From Winogradskyella pelagia (GTDB lineage Bacteria; Bacteroidota; Bacteroidia; Flavobacteriales; Flavobacteriaceae), in contig NZ_JAGEVF010000002.1 in NCBI RefSeq assembly GCF_017581965.1, forward strand, positions 1-64,000: a stretch of 64,000 nucleotides of DNA, read 5' to 3'. The notes beneath the pieces were generated by a model. That model saw nothing but the letters and a program-made list of their open reading frames with translations, did not search any database and had not been told where the DNA came from. The translations under genes were made by a program, and so were the position numbers. Positions 26,801-34,035 of this stretch are shown piece after piece; the stretch's first letter is position 1, and every line of letters starts with the position of its first letter.

Positions 26801-28249
26801 CAAGTAATGTTGCTATCCCAAAAGTTGGCAGACTTCACCAAAGGTGAAGCGGATGTTTTAAGAAAGGCCATGGGTAAAAAGCAAAAGGCAGTTCTAGATA
26901 AAATGAAACCCAAGTTTATAGAGCAAGCAGCGGCAAAAGGCATGGATAAAGAAAAGCTCGAAAAAATCTGGAAAGATTGGGAAGCTTTTGCAAGTTACGC
27001 CTTTAATAAGTCCCACTCTACTTGTTATGCTTGGATTGCCTATCAAACAGCATATCTAAAGGCTCATTACCCAGCTGAATATATGGCTGCTGTGCTTTCT
27101 AACAATATGAACGATATTAAATCGGTCACCTTCTTTATGGAAGAGTGTAAACGTATGCGCTTACCTGTTTTAGGTCCAGATGTTAATGAGAGTTATTACA
27201 AGTTTTCTGTAAATAAGGATAATGCGGTTCGTTTTGGTATGGGAGCAATTAAAGGCGTTGGCCATGGTGCGGTTAAAACCATTGTTGAGCATCGAAAAAA
27301 AGACGGTAATTATAAATCTATATTCGACCTAGCTAAACGTATAGACCTTAGAGCTGCGAATAAAAAGTCATTTGAAGGCCTCGCCAATGCAGGAGGTTTC
27401 GATTGTTTTAAGGAAACCCATCGCGCACAATACTTTGCTACGGATGGAGATGGTATTACTTTTTTAGAGAAAGCTATTAGGTATGGTGCAAAACACCAAG
27501 AAAATGAAAATTCTGCGCAAGTGAGCTTGTTTGGGGATTCTAGCGATGTTCAAATTGCGGAACCACAAGTACCGCCTTGTGAAGAGTGGGGCACCATGGA
27601 GAAGTTGGCGCGAGAAAAAGAAGTGGTTGGCATTTATATTTCTGGTCACCCGCTAGACGATTTTAGAATAGAGATGCAAACCTTTTGCAATGCTAATTTG
27701 AGCCTTTTTAATGATTTGGAAAACTATGTCAATAGAGAATTGACCTTTGGTGGTGTTGTTACAGATGTGCAGCACCGTATTAGTAAGCAAGGTAAAGGTT
27801 GGGCCGCGTTTACAGTTGAAGATTATACCGATAGTTTTGAGTTTCGCATTTTCGGAGAAGACTATCTAAAATTCAGACATTTTTTGGTTCACAATTCGTT
27901 TGTTTATGTTAGAGCATTTGTAAGGGAAGGTTGGACCAATCGTGAAACAGGAAAAAAAGGAGACCCACGGGTACAGTTTAATAATTTTCAGTTGCTACAC
28001 GATGTGATGGATAACTATGCTAAAAAGCTTTCTGTTCAGTTAAGTATAGATAACTTAAAAAAAGAAACTATTGATAATTTGCAAGGCTTGTTTAAAATGC
28101 ACGAAGGAAAAAATGCCTTAAATTTTGTTATTTATGATAATAATGAAAAGCTGAAGTTAACCATGCCAAGCCGAAAACAAAAAGTTAAGATTTCTCAAGA
28201 GCTCTTGGCAGAATTGGAGAGCTTTGATGTGCGCTATAAGCTTAATTGA
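23864..28249 (+). CDS. dnaE: DNA polymerase III alpha subunit with N-terminal 3'-5' exonuclease domain
   Basis: 1461-aa replicative polymerase. Residues about 1-195 form a DnaQ-like exonuclease (YLIFDTETTGLPKRW for ExoI, FVVGQNVGFDLNIMG for ExoII, AHNATADVEATTRCF for ExoIII), then the PHP domain (FVHLHNHSQFSILQS, VGLTDHGNMMG), the pol-beta-like palm with GPGRGSAAGS and PDIDIDFDDEGRG, the fingers (MNALYRPGPMEYI, SHSTCYAWIAYQTAYLKA), HhH region and an OB-fold (LTFGGVVTDVQHRISKQGKGWA). In E. coli proofreading is a separate subunit; here it is fused to an E-type alpha, as is usual in this group. An intrinsic terminator follows. Confidence 0.95.
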   Translation: MYLIFDTETTGLPKRWDAPITDTDNWPRAVQIAWQLHDAMGNCIDQQDYLIRPEGFNIPYDAEKIHGISTELAQEQGVSLIEVLNRFNEVLSNSKFVVGQNVGFDLNIMGAEFVRGDVANPLQELPVLDTCTEHTAVLCQLPGGRGGKFKLPTLTELHEFLFSQPFAEAHNATADVEATTRCFLELVRRREYTKEQLDVQPDYFERFSEANPKTIESIGLKHINLKRESAKINRRLQKEQASKITRETNNEAVQLLADANFVHLHNHSQFSILQSTISIKDLVDAAAKDNMPAVGLTDHGNMMGAFHFVQAVSGYNKRVKAEHAEAEEKNEPKKGQFIKPILGCEFFVCENHTDKTRKDNGYQIVLLAKNKNGYHNLAKLSSVAFTDGFYYVPRIDKTLIEQYKKDLICLTGNLYGEVPSKVLNVGEKQAEDALIWWKETFQDDLYIELMRHNQEDENRVNPVLIEFAKKHNVKLIATNNTYYVEQENANAHDILLCVKDGEKQATPIGRGRGYRYGLPNQEYYFKSSEEMKALFRDIPEAIVNIQDVVDKIEPFELARDVLLPKFDIPEEFKHSEDEIDGGKRGENAYLNYLTYEGAKKRYGEITEDIKERLDFELSVIEKTGYPGYFLIVEDFIREARKMDVSVGPGRGSAAGSVVAYCLWITNIDPIKYDLLFERFLNPDRVSMPDIDIDFDDEGRGRVMQYVIDKYGANQVAQIITYGTMAAKSSIRDTARVLDLPLNEADHIAKLIPNMSKLGKIFGLDEKGLAKKFRAEDLDKVNQLLNISDGEDLQAETVNQARVLEGSVRNTGIHACGVIITPGDITEYVPIATAKDSDLYVTQFDNSVVESAGLLKMDFLGLKTLTLIKDTVKIVKAKHGVELDPENFPLDDEKTYELFQRGETVGIFQYESPGMQKHMKHLKPTVFDDLIAMNALYRPGPMEYIPSFINRKHGKEEIVYDLPEMEEYLKETYGITVYQEQVMLLSQKLADFTKGEADVLRKAMGKKQKAVLDKMKPKFIEQAAAKGMDKEKLEKIWKDWEAFASYAFNKSHSTCYAWIAYQTAYLKAHYPAEYMAAVLSNNMNDIKSVTFFMEECKRMRLPVLGPDVNESYYKFSVNKDNAVRFGMGAIKGVGHGAVKTIVEHRKKDGNYKSIFDLAKRIDLRAANKKSFEGLANAGGFDCFKETHRAQYFATDGDGITFLEKAIRYGAKHQENENSAQVSLFGDSSDVQIAEPQVPPCEEWGTMEKLAREKEVVGIYISGHPLDDFRIEMQTFCNANLSLFNDLENYVNRELTFGGVVTDVQHRISKQGKGWAAFTVEDYTDSFEFRIFGEDYLKFRHFLVHNSFVYVRAFVREGWTNRETGKKGDPRVQFNNFQLLHDVMDNYAKKLSVQLSIDNLKKETIDNLQGLFKMHEGKNALNFVIYDNNEKLKLTMPSRKQKVKISQELLAELESFDVRYKLN

Positions 28250-28302
28250 CAAGTTTTGGGTTAATAATTCAAAACAATGCAGGCATAGTCAAATCGAATA
28301 TG

Positions 28303-28330
28303 GCCAATGTAAGGTTTGGCACTTTTTTTG
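28303..28330 (+). terminator. probable terminator after dnaE
   Basis: Stem GCCAA/TTGGC with eight-base loop and a T run (ACTTTTTTT), about 55 bases after the dnaE stop. The short stem makes this a moderate call. Confidence 0.5.
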
Positions 28331-28380
28331 ACTAATATTGCATAATTAATAGAAATAAAATACTCTAAAACTAAAATATT

Positions 28381-28698
28381 ATGGCATTAGAAATAACAGA
28401 TGCAACATTTGAAGAGACTGTATTAAAAAGCGAAAAACCTGTAATGGTAGATTTTTGGGCAGCATGGTGTGGTCCATGTCGTATGGTTGGCCCTATCATT
28501 GATGAATTAAGCAATGAGTACGATGGAAAAGCCGTAGTTGGTAAGGTAGATGTAGATGCTAACCAAGAATTTGCTGCCAAGTATGGTGTGCGTAACATTC
28601 CTACGGTATTAGTTTTTCAAAACGGAGAGGTCGTAGGTCGCCAAGTCGGTGTAGCACCAAAAAACGCCTATGCAGAAGCATTAGACGCTTTATTGTAA
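28381..28698 (+). CDS. trxA: thioredoxin
   Basis: 105-aa cytosolic disulfide reductase. Active site WAAWCGPCRMVGP, cis-Pro in RNIPTVLVFQNGE, and VDVDANQEFAAKYGV are complete and the length is typical. Single gene, followed by a strong intrinsic terminator. Confidence 0.97.
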   Translation: MALEITDATFEETVLKSEKPVMVDFWAAWCGPCRMVGPIIDELSNEYDGKAVVGKVDVDANQEFAAKYGVRNIPTVLVFQNGEVVGRQVGVAPKNAYAEALDALL

Positions 28699-28721
28699 GA
28701 TATAGCTCTAAAAGAAATGAT

Positions 28722-28753
28722 AAAAGGTTTGCTCTAGTGGCAAACCTTTTTTA
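28722..28753 (+). terminator. intrinsic terminator after trxA
   Basis: Perfect 11-bp stem AAAAGGTTTGC/GCAAACCTTTT around a 7-base loop, followed by T residues; it lies only 13 bases before the next gene's start. Confidence 0.88.
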
Positions 28754-28765
28754 GTTTCGGTACTT

Positions 28766-29695
28766 ATGGATTTACAGTTAGAACTTAATAAAACAGGAGG
28801 CTTTAGAAATTTAGACCTATTAGCCAAACAAGTTGTTGAAGGCTTTATTGCTGGGATGCATAAAAGTCCATTCCATGGATTCTCCTCAGAGTTTGCTGAA
28901 CATAAGATTTATAATCAAGGGGAAAGCACAAAACATATCGATTGGAAACTATTTGCTAAAACCGACAGGTTATACACTAAGCGATATGATGAAGAAACCA
29001 ATTTGCGCTGTCATATCATCTTAGATAATAGCACTTCGATGCATTATCCTGAAGATGCTGGCACATCAATCTCAAATCTTAATAAAATTGCTTTTTCTGC
29101 GCTAGCATCCGCAGCATTGATGCAAATATTGAAGAAACAAAGGGATGCAGTTGGACTTAGTATTTATAGTGATGCATACGACTTTTACGCACCAGAGAAG
29201 GGGAGTGAACGACATCATCAAATGCTCTTGTCTAAATTAAGTGAGGCTGTGACGTCCAAACCAGAAACCTTGACCACTGAGACTTATACCTATTTGCATC
29301 AAATAGCCGAAAAAATACACAGACGGTCATTGATATTTGTATTTACGGACATGTTTCAAACCACAGAAGATGACGAAAAAATCTTTGAAGCTTTACGTCA
29401 TTTAAAGCACAACAAGCACGAGGTGGTATTATTTCATGTTACAGATAAAGCTAAGGAAATGAGCTTTGATTTTGATAATACCCCTAAGCGCTTTATTGAT
29501 GTAGAAACGGGAGAATATATCAATCTGTATCCAGATACTATTAAGGATAATTATAAAGCAGCTGCAGCGGTTTATTTTAAGAATCTCAAGCTAAAGTGTG
29601 GGCAATACAAAATAAAATATGTGGAGGCCGACATTAAAGCTGGGTTCAATACTATTCTCACCACATATATGGTAGAACGGCAGAAATTTGTTTAG
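28766..29695 (+). CDS. DUF58 (vWA-like) protein
   Basis: 309-aa cytosolic protein of the DUF58 family, often linked to MoxR ATPases and BatA-type membrane proteins, though no moxR gene is nearby. Conserved GFSSEFAEHKIYNQGE, HIDWKLFAKTDRLYTKRYDEE, then a vWA-like MIDAS start ILDNSTSM and IFVFTDMFQTTEDD. No membrane segment, unlike many DUF58 proteins. Functions as chaperone-like partner for MoxR ATPases are inferred for the family. Confidence 0.85.
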   Translation: MDLQLELNKTGGFRNLDLLAKQVVEGFIAGMHKSPFHGFSSEFAEHKIYNQGESTKHIDWKLFAKTDRLYTKRYDEETNLRCHIILDNSTSMHYPEDAGTSISNLNKIAFSALASAALMQILKKQRDAVGLSIYSDAYDFYAPEKGSERHHQMLLSKLSEAVTSKPETLTTETYTYLHQIAEKIHRRSLIFVFTDMFQTTEDDEKIFEALRHLKHNKHEVVLFHVTDKAKEMSFDFDNTPKRFIDVETGEYINLYPDTIKDNYKAAAAVYFKNLKLKCGQYKIKYVEADIKAGFNTILTTYMVERQKFV

Positions 29696-29719
29696 CCATC
29701 TTTTTTTTAAACATTTTTA

Positions 29720-29750
29720 TTTGCCATATAAAAAATGGAATGTATATTTG
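29720..29750 (+). promoter_or_regulatory. full Bacteroidota promoter of tRNA-Asp
   Basis: TTTG at 29720-29723, 19-base spacer, TATATTTG at 29743-29750: an ideal -33/-7 promoter 18 bases before the tRNA. Confidence 0.85.
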
Positions 29751-29768
29751 CCCTCGCAATTATGCAAT

Positions 29769-29842
29769 GGTCTGGTAGTTCAGTTGGTTAGAATATCTGC
29801 CTGTCACGCAGGGGGTCGCGGGTTCGAGTCCCGTCCAGACCG
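29769..29842 (+). tRNA. tRNA-Asp (GTC)
   Basis: 74-nt cloverleaf: acceptor GGTCTGG/CCAGACC with discriminator G, D-arm GTTC..GAAT, anticodon stem CTGC/GCAG with loop CTGTCAC (anticodon GTC at 29803-29805), T-loop GGTTCGAGTCC. CCA is not encoded. Confidence 0.96.
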
Positions 29843-29888
29843 CTTCTTTAAGAAGTTGTGTTGTGCACATCGAGAGATGTGACGTAGT

Positions 29889-29936
29889 GAAAGCCTTGAA
29901 AGATTAGGCTATCCAATGAGAAGCTTTCCTTTTTTC
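29889..29936 (+). terminator. possible terminator after tRNA-Asp
   Basis: GAAAGC pairs with GCTTTC, followed by CTTTTTT; an inner AGCCT/AGGCT stem overlaps the left arm as an alternative fold. Plausible end of the tRNA transcript. Confidence 0.4.
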
Positions 29937-30095
29937 TTTTTAGAAAATCGGGATGCTTTTTTGTTTTAAGGCAAGTTGTATTGAAAGTCGGAAGATTCTA
30001 TCTTCCAATGAACAATACTATTTAGTTATTTTGTATTACCTTTAATGGGAATTCTCCTTTTCTATTGTTTTTAGCTTGCTTTAAATCAATTAGCT

Positions 30096-30504
30096 ATGAA
30101 GACAATTGTTGTATTAATTCTCCTTTTATCCTTTAACTTTGGTGCTACTCAAACCTTAGAACCTGTTCAAAAAAAAAACGCCTCAAGAAATGTATGATTT
30201 TCATATTAAAAAAAAGAAAGTTAATAATACTGCCGGTTGGATTGTTCTTGGAGCAGGAGCTGCCATGGTAATTGGTGGTTATGGCTGGAATATGAGTGGC
30301 GGATATCTCGATAATGATACCACTAATAACAATCGAGGAATTTGGCTTTTATATCTTGGAGGAGCTGTTTCCTTAGTAAGTATTCCTTTATTTATCGGTG
30401 CTGGGAGTCACAAAAAAAAGGCAAAGATATATTTATCACAAGGTGCCGTGGGGTATAATAATGAGTTTAAATTCTCAGGACTTAAGGTTACCTATTCGTT
30501 TTAG
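30096..30504 (+). pseudogene. small membrane-protein gene split by an A10 tract
   Basis: ATG at 30096 opens a signal peptide frame MKTIVVLILLLSFNFGATQ, which after VQKKNASRNV hits TGA at 30195-30197. The rest of the product continues one frame over from before 30190: PQEMYDFHIKKKKVNNTAGW, two membrane helices (WIVLGAGAAMVIGGYGWNM and GIWLLYLGGAVSLVSIPLFIG) and KFSGLKVTYSF. The frames meet at ten consecutive A (30169-30178); nine A would restore one ~135-aa exported membrane protein. It may be a true frameshift, a slippage-regulated gene or a base-calling artefact. Function unknown. Confidence 0.7.
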
Positions 30505-30514
30505 TTAGTCTTTT

Positions 30515-31300
30515 CTAGGACTGCAGCGTCTTAAGAAAAGATATACTCGCCTGATTAAATACTTGAGATTGTTCTACATTAACAACATGGCCACATTCTG
30601 GGATTACGCGCAAGGAGGCCATCTGGTGTTGTTGGACCACTTTTTTAACATTAGGAAGAAACAAATGGTCTTGGTCACCCATAATATATATGGTTGGTAT
30701 AGCAATATCGTTAAGTCTAAAAAACCGAAGCAATGGATTAATCTCCGAGGCCAACTTAAACCATCTCATAAATTCTTTTTGATAGAGCTTTTTAGCCTCA
30801 TTAATAAACAAAACCCGTGATTCTTTGTGGTTTTTTCTTGGCATTATAATAAAGGCAAAGAGTTTATAGAGATACATGTACGGGATAACAGATTTAAAAA
30901 CCACTCCAAAACGCATAAGAACTTGAGATCTAAAGTTGAGTTTAAGAATGGCGCCTCCCATAATCATGCTTTGTACGCGGTTGGGATGAATTTCAGCCAC
31001 ATTACGGATGAGTATAGTACCCAGTGAAATACCTACAAAATGAGATTTTTCAATTTTTAAATAATTCAAAACCTCAATGATGTCTTTGGTTATGGCATTA
31101 AAGGTATAATTGCTGTTAAGCGCATCACTTAGTTTGGGTTTGCTTCGACCATGTCCTCTTAAATCTAAAACCAATACATTGAAATGGTCTCTGAAGGAAC
31201 GTACTTGTTTATACCAAATACTAGAACTTCCACCTGCGCCATGAACGAACGTGACCCATTCGGAATGCTTGTCATTTTTATAGATGTAATAGTTAATCAT
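30515..31300 (-). CDS. alpha/beta-hydrolase
   Basis: 261-aa hydrolase. Oxyanion motif VTFVHGAGGSSSIWY, VLDLRGHGRSKPK, nucleophile elbow HFVGISLGTILIR (Ser), acid region YIMGDQDHLF and catalytic His in VIPECGHVVNVEQ: all of the triad is present. Substrate unknown; relatives include esterases, lactonases and MhpC-like C-C hydrolases. Single gene. Confidence 0.85.
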   Translation of the reverse strand: MINYYIYKNDKHSEWVTFVHGAGGSSSIWYKQVRSFRDHFNVLVLDLRGHGRSKPKLSDALNSNYTFNAITKDIIEVLNYLKIEKSHFVGISLGTILIRNVAEIHPNRVQSMIMGGAILKLNFRSQVLMRFGVVFKSVIPYMYLYKLFAFIIMPRKNHKESRVLFINEAKKLYQKEFMRWFKLASEINPLLRFFRLNDIAIPTIYIMGDQDHLFLPNVKKVVQQHQMASLRVIPECGHVVNVEQSQVFNQASISFLKTLQS

Positions 31301-31312
31301 AGTTTATGAAGT

Positions 31313-31320
31313 CAAAGATA
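31313..31320 (-). promoter_or_regulatory. -7 box of the alpha/beta-hydrolase gene
   Basis: TATCTTTG on the minus strand, 12 bases before the ATG; the leader would be very short. Confidence 0.4.
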
Positions 31321-31466
31321 AGTTTTTTGTGGCTTGTACCCTTAATCACGTGAAAATCGTTCGGTAAAATTGAGATTTGAGACCTTTGTTAATATGTGAA
31401 TTGTATATTATCAGTTTTAAATATTGCTTTTTATCTATAAAAAAGAACATTTAAACGATGTTTTAC

Positions 31467-31496
31467 TTGTTTTTGTTTTAAATACAGCTATATTTG
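31467..31496 (+). promoter_or_regulatory. full promoter at the head of the peptide/kinase locus
   Basis: TTG at 31467-31469, 19-base spacer, TATATTTG at 31489-31496, an ideal Bacteroidota promoter. Expected transcript start about 31502, over 200 bases before the first reading frame. Confidence 0.75.
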
Positions 31497-31499
31497 AAG

Positions 31500-31540
31500 T
31501 CCTTCATAAGACCTCAAATCGCTTATTAAGGAATTTTTTT
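31500..31540 (+). ncRNA. hairpin plus T run right after the promoter: possible ~40-nt RNA or attenuator
   Basis: TCCTTCATAAG (31500-31510) pairs with CTTATTAAGGA (31522-31532) in 10 of 11 positions and is followed by ATTTTTTT. The hairpin would start at or next to the first transcribed base. Either a very short RNA is made here, or this is a terminator/attenuator that controls read-through into the peptide gene. Confidence 0.45.
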
Positions 31541-31600
31541 AATCCGTTTTACAATAGACTTGTTTAGTCTAAGAAACTCCCCTCGTTTTTTAGTACAATG

Positions 31601-31661
31601 TTAGGCTCGGCCTAATAGTTAATAATCCATTCCCTTCCCTCAACGCAAAACAAGGTTTTGC
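31601..31661 (+). promoter_or_regulatory. structured 5' leader of the secreted peptide gene
   Basis: Two further perfect hairpins: TTAGGC-TCG-GCCTAA (31601-31615) and GCAAAAC-AAG-GTTTTGC (31645-31661), both with three-base loops. They lie 40-100 bases before the peptide ATG at 31705. The remaining leader between 31300 and 31705 shows no reading frame. It matches no riboswitch I recognise. Confidence 0.5.
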
Positions 31662-31704
31662 AAGAAATTAGTATTAACTATTGATAACCCTAAATTGTAA
31701 CTAT

Positions 31705-31875
31705 ATGAGAACTATTAAAATTACATTCGCTTTACTTGCTATTGTTGTGCTAACCGTGTCTGGTGTGCAGTCTAATGAAATTATTACTGACGAGCCTACA
31801 TTTGAGCAAAAATCAACAAATATTGATTTATTAGCCCACAAAAAAGCTAATCTTAAGGTGCCAACTCGAGGATAA
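31705..31875 (+). CDS. 56-aa secreted peptide
   Basis: Unrecognised small exported protein. Signal sequence MRTIKITFALLAIVVLTVSG followed by a probable cleavage around VQS-NE, leaving a mature peptide of about 32 residues: NEIITDEPTFEQ, a KSTNIDLLAHKK stretch and a basic, Pro- and Gly-ending tail KANLKVPTRG. No Cys, so not a lipoprotein. I start at ATG 31705; an upstream in-frame TTG at 31681 adds eight residues before the signal. It directly precedes a TPR sensor kinase on the same strand, with an 8-bp hairpin between. A role as ligand or modulator of that kinase is only an inference from position. Confidence 0.65.
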   Translation: MRTIKITFALLAIVVLTVSGVQSNEIITDEPTFEQKSTNIDLLAHKKANLKVPTRG

Positions 31876-31899
31876 TACTTTAAACTTTATAATATAATT

Positions 31900-31923
31900 A
31901 GCCCTTGTTTTTAAGCAAGGGCT
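31900..31923 (+). terminator. hairpin between peptide and kinase genes
   Basis: Perfect 8-bp stem AGCCCTTG/CAAGGGCT with an 8-base loop. It is followed by TTAACTTG rather than a full T run, so it may only weaken transcription or protect the peptide mRNA end. Confidence 0.5.
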
Positions 31924-31953
31924 TAACTTGTTAGTTAAAGATTTCCCTTTTAT

Positions 31954-34035
31954 TTGAATTTAAATTTTAAATTTGATGGTAACCACAAGACTAATCCATT
32001 GAATTTAAAATTTGTCTTACTAATCTTAGTTTATTTTGGGGTAAGCTATCCGTTAACTTCACAGAACAAATCTAACGCAGTTGATTCAATCGAGACCCTT
32101 ATTCAACTTACAGATGATGTATCAAAAAGTATTGAAGAAAGGTTGAATTATGGACTTCGGTCTATAAAGTACGCAAAACAGATTAAAAACGACTCTTTTG
32201 AGCTGAAGGCACAAAGTAAACTGATGAATGTTTATTTTGACGCTGAAGATTTTGAATCTTACATCACTACAAATCATAGAATAGTTGACTTATCTGCAAA
32301 GATAAAAGATTCATCACGCCTTGGTAAAGCACATTTTGCCTTGGGATATGCACATCAAATTAGTCAGCAGGTTGACAGTGCTTACTATAATTATTCTAAA
32401 GCGGCTCAGATTTTTGGTGCACTAAACAACAACGAACAACTCTCATATAGTCTTGGCAATTTGTCATTAATACAGAATGAAGGAAAAGATTACTTTGGGG
32501 CAGAGGAAAATTCTGTTAGAGCACTAAAGGCAATCGAAAAAAGTGAAAATACGCTCGATATTCTTGACCAAAAATGGATACTTAATACTAATTTAGGCAA
32601 CATAGCCCATGCCTTGCGCAATTATGATAAGGCCATTGAGTACCATAATAAAGCATTGATATTTGCTGAGGAAATAGGTAAATCTTATGATTATAAATTA
32701 TATTCTTTAAACAACATTGCTTTTGCAAAACGATTGCAGGGTAATTATGAAGAGTCCAAGTCTATATTTGCAAATTTAATTGAGACTAAGAATCTTCTAA
32801 AAGATAATCCGTCATTTTATGCTTTAGTGGCCGAAAATTTAGCTTATTCAACCTACCTAACGGATAATTACAACAAAAACACTATTAATGAGCTATTTAA
32901 AATGTCCTATGCCATATGCGATAGTATTGAAGACGATTTCACTAAAACTGGGACGGTAATCAGTTGGGCAAAATTCAATAAGGGAATAGGTGAGGTTGAA
33001 AGAGCAAGAACTTTGGCTAAAGAAGCTTATCACCTCTCTAAAAGCTCAGAAACAAATGAAATTCTTTTAGAGTCTATGTTACTACTTTCAGAGCTTAATG
33101 ATGGTTCAGAGGGTAAGGCTTATTTAAATGAGCATATTAAACTTACAGACAGTCTCCTTCAAGTAGAGCGAAATGTTAGAAATAAGTTTGCGAGAATTGA
33201 ATTAGAAACAGACCGGCTCGAAGCTGAAAATGAACAAATTTCTCGTGAGAATTTATATTTAGTGATTTTGTCAGTAGGTTTACTGCTAACAGCAATATTG
33301 ATATACGTTGTTATATCCCAGCGTGCCAAGAATAGAAAATTAAAACTTATTCAAGTACAGCAAAAGGCCAATGAGGATATTTATAACCTAATGCTTCAAC
33401 AACAAGACAAGGTTGAGGAGGCCAGAACGGTTGAAAAGAAGCGTATATCAGAGGAATTGCACGATGGCGTTTTAGGGCGACTATTTGGTACACGATTAAG
33501 TTTAGATAGTATTAATTTTAAAGATGGCAAGGAGGCCATGCTAAATCGTGCCAACTATATTGGTCAGTTAAAAAGTATCGAAGAAGATATTAGAAAAATA
33601 TCACATGAGTTAAATACTGATTTTGTTTCAGGTACTGGTTTTATGGATATTGTTGCTGAACTTATTGAAAATCAGACGCAAGCTTATAGACTTAAATACG
33701 ACTTTAATTATACAGATGATATTAGTTGGGATTTAGTCTCCAATAAAACAAAAATTAACTTGTACCGTATTATACAAGAGTCCATGCAAAATATCTACAA
33801 GCATGCTAATGCTAAGTACATAAAGATTAGTATTTCTTTAGAAAATAATGTAATTTGCTTAGACATTATTGACGACGGAAAAGGCTTTGACACCTCTAAA
33901 AACAGAAAGGGTATTGGCTTAAAAAACATGACCTCTCGTGTTCAAGATATTGGAGGTAAAATAGAATTTAAATCCCAAATTGGTAATGGTACAACGGTTA
34001 ATGTAAAGATTCCCTATATACACCAATCCGCATGA
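31954..34035 (+). CDS. TPR-domain sensor histidine kinase (HisKA_3)
   Basis: 693-aa hybrid of periplasmic TPR sensor and NarX-type kinase. TTG start; signal anchor about residues 18-36; TPR-like helical repeats about 60-400 (for instance NLGNIAHALRNYDKAIEYHNKAL and NIAFAKRLQGNYEESKSIF); coiled segment 405-433; one membrane helix about 434-455; HisKA_3 with phosphorylated His503 in KKRISEELHDGVLGRLFG; HATPase_c with NLYRIIQESMQNIYKHA and IIDDGKGFD, GIGLKNM. TPR domains commonly bind peptides or proteins. Stop overlaps the regulator gene by 4 bases. Preceded by the secreted peptide gene. Confidence 0.9.
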   Translation: MNLNFKFDGNHKTNPLNLKFVLLILVYFGVSYPLTSQNKSNAVDSIETLIQLTDDVSKSIEERLNYGLRSIKYAKQIKNDSFELKAQSKLMNVYFDAEDFESYITTNHRIVDLSAKIKDSSRLGKAHFALGYAHQISQQVDSAYYNYSKAAQIFGALNNNEQLSYSLGNLSLIQNEGKDYFGAEENSVRALKAIEKSENTLDILDQKWILNTNLGNIAHALRNYDKAIEYHNKALIFAEEIGKSYDYKLYSLNNIAFAKRLQGNYEESKSIFANLIETKNLLKDNPSFYALVAENLAYSTYLTDNYNKNTINELFKMSYAICDSIEDDFTKTGTVISWAKFNKGIGEVERARTLAKEAYHLSKSSETNEILLESMLLLSELNDGSEGKAYLNEHIKLTDSLLQVERNVRNKFARIELETDRLEAENEQISRENLYLVILSVGLLLTAILIYVVISQRAKNRKLKLIQVQQKANEDIYNLMLQQQDKVEEARTVEKKRISEELHDGVLGRLFGTRLSLDSINFKDGKEAMLNRANYIGQLKSIEEDIRKISHELNTDFVSGTGFMDIVAELIENQTQAYRLKYDFNYTDDISWDLVSNKTKINLYRIIQESMQNIYKHANAKYIKISISLENNVICLDIIDDGKGFDTSKNRKGIGLKNMTSRVQDIGGKIEFKSQIGNGTTVNVKIPYIHQSA

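Noticed and set aside
29688..29882. Plus-strand frame spanning the tRNA-Asp
   Set aside because: It overlaps a complete tRNA and its promoter; the protein sequence is only a read of the tRNA.
31541..31704. Riboswitch in the long leader of the peptide gene
   Set aside because: Hairpins are present but I see no conserved ligand-binding motif (such as cobalamin, TPP, SAM or PreQ1 boxes).
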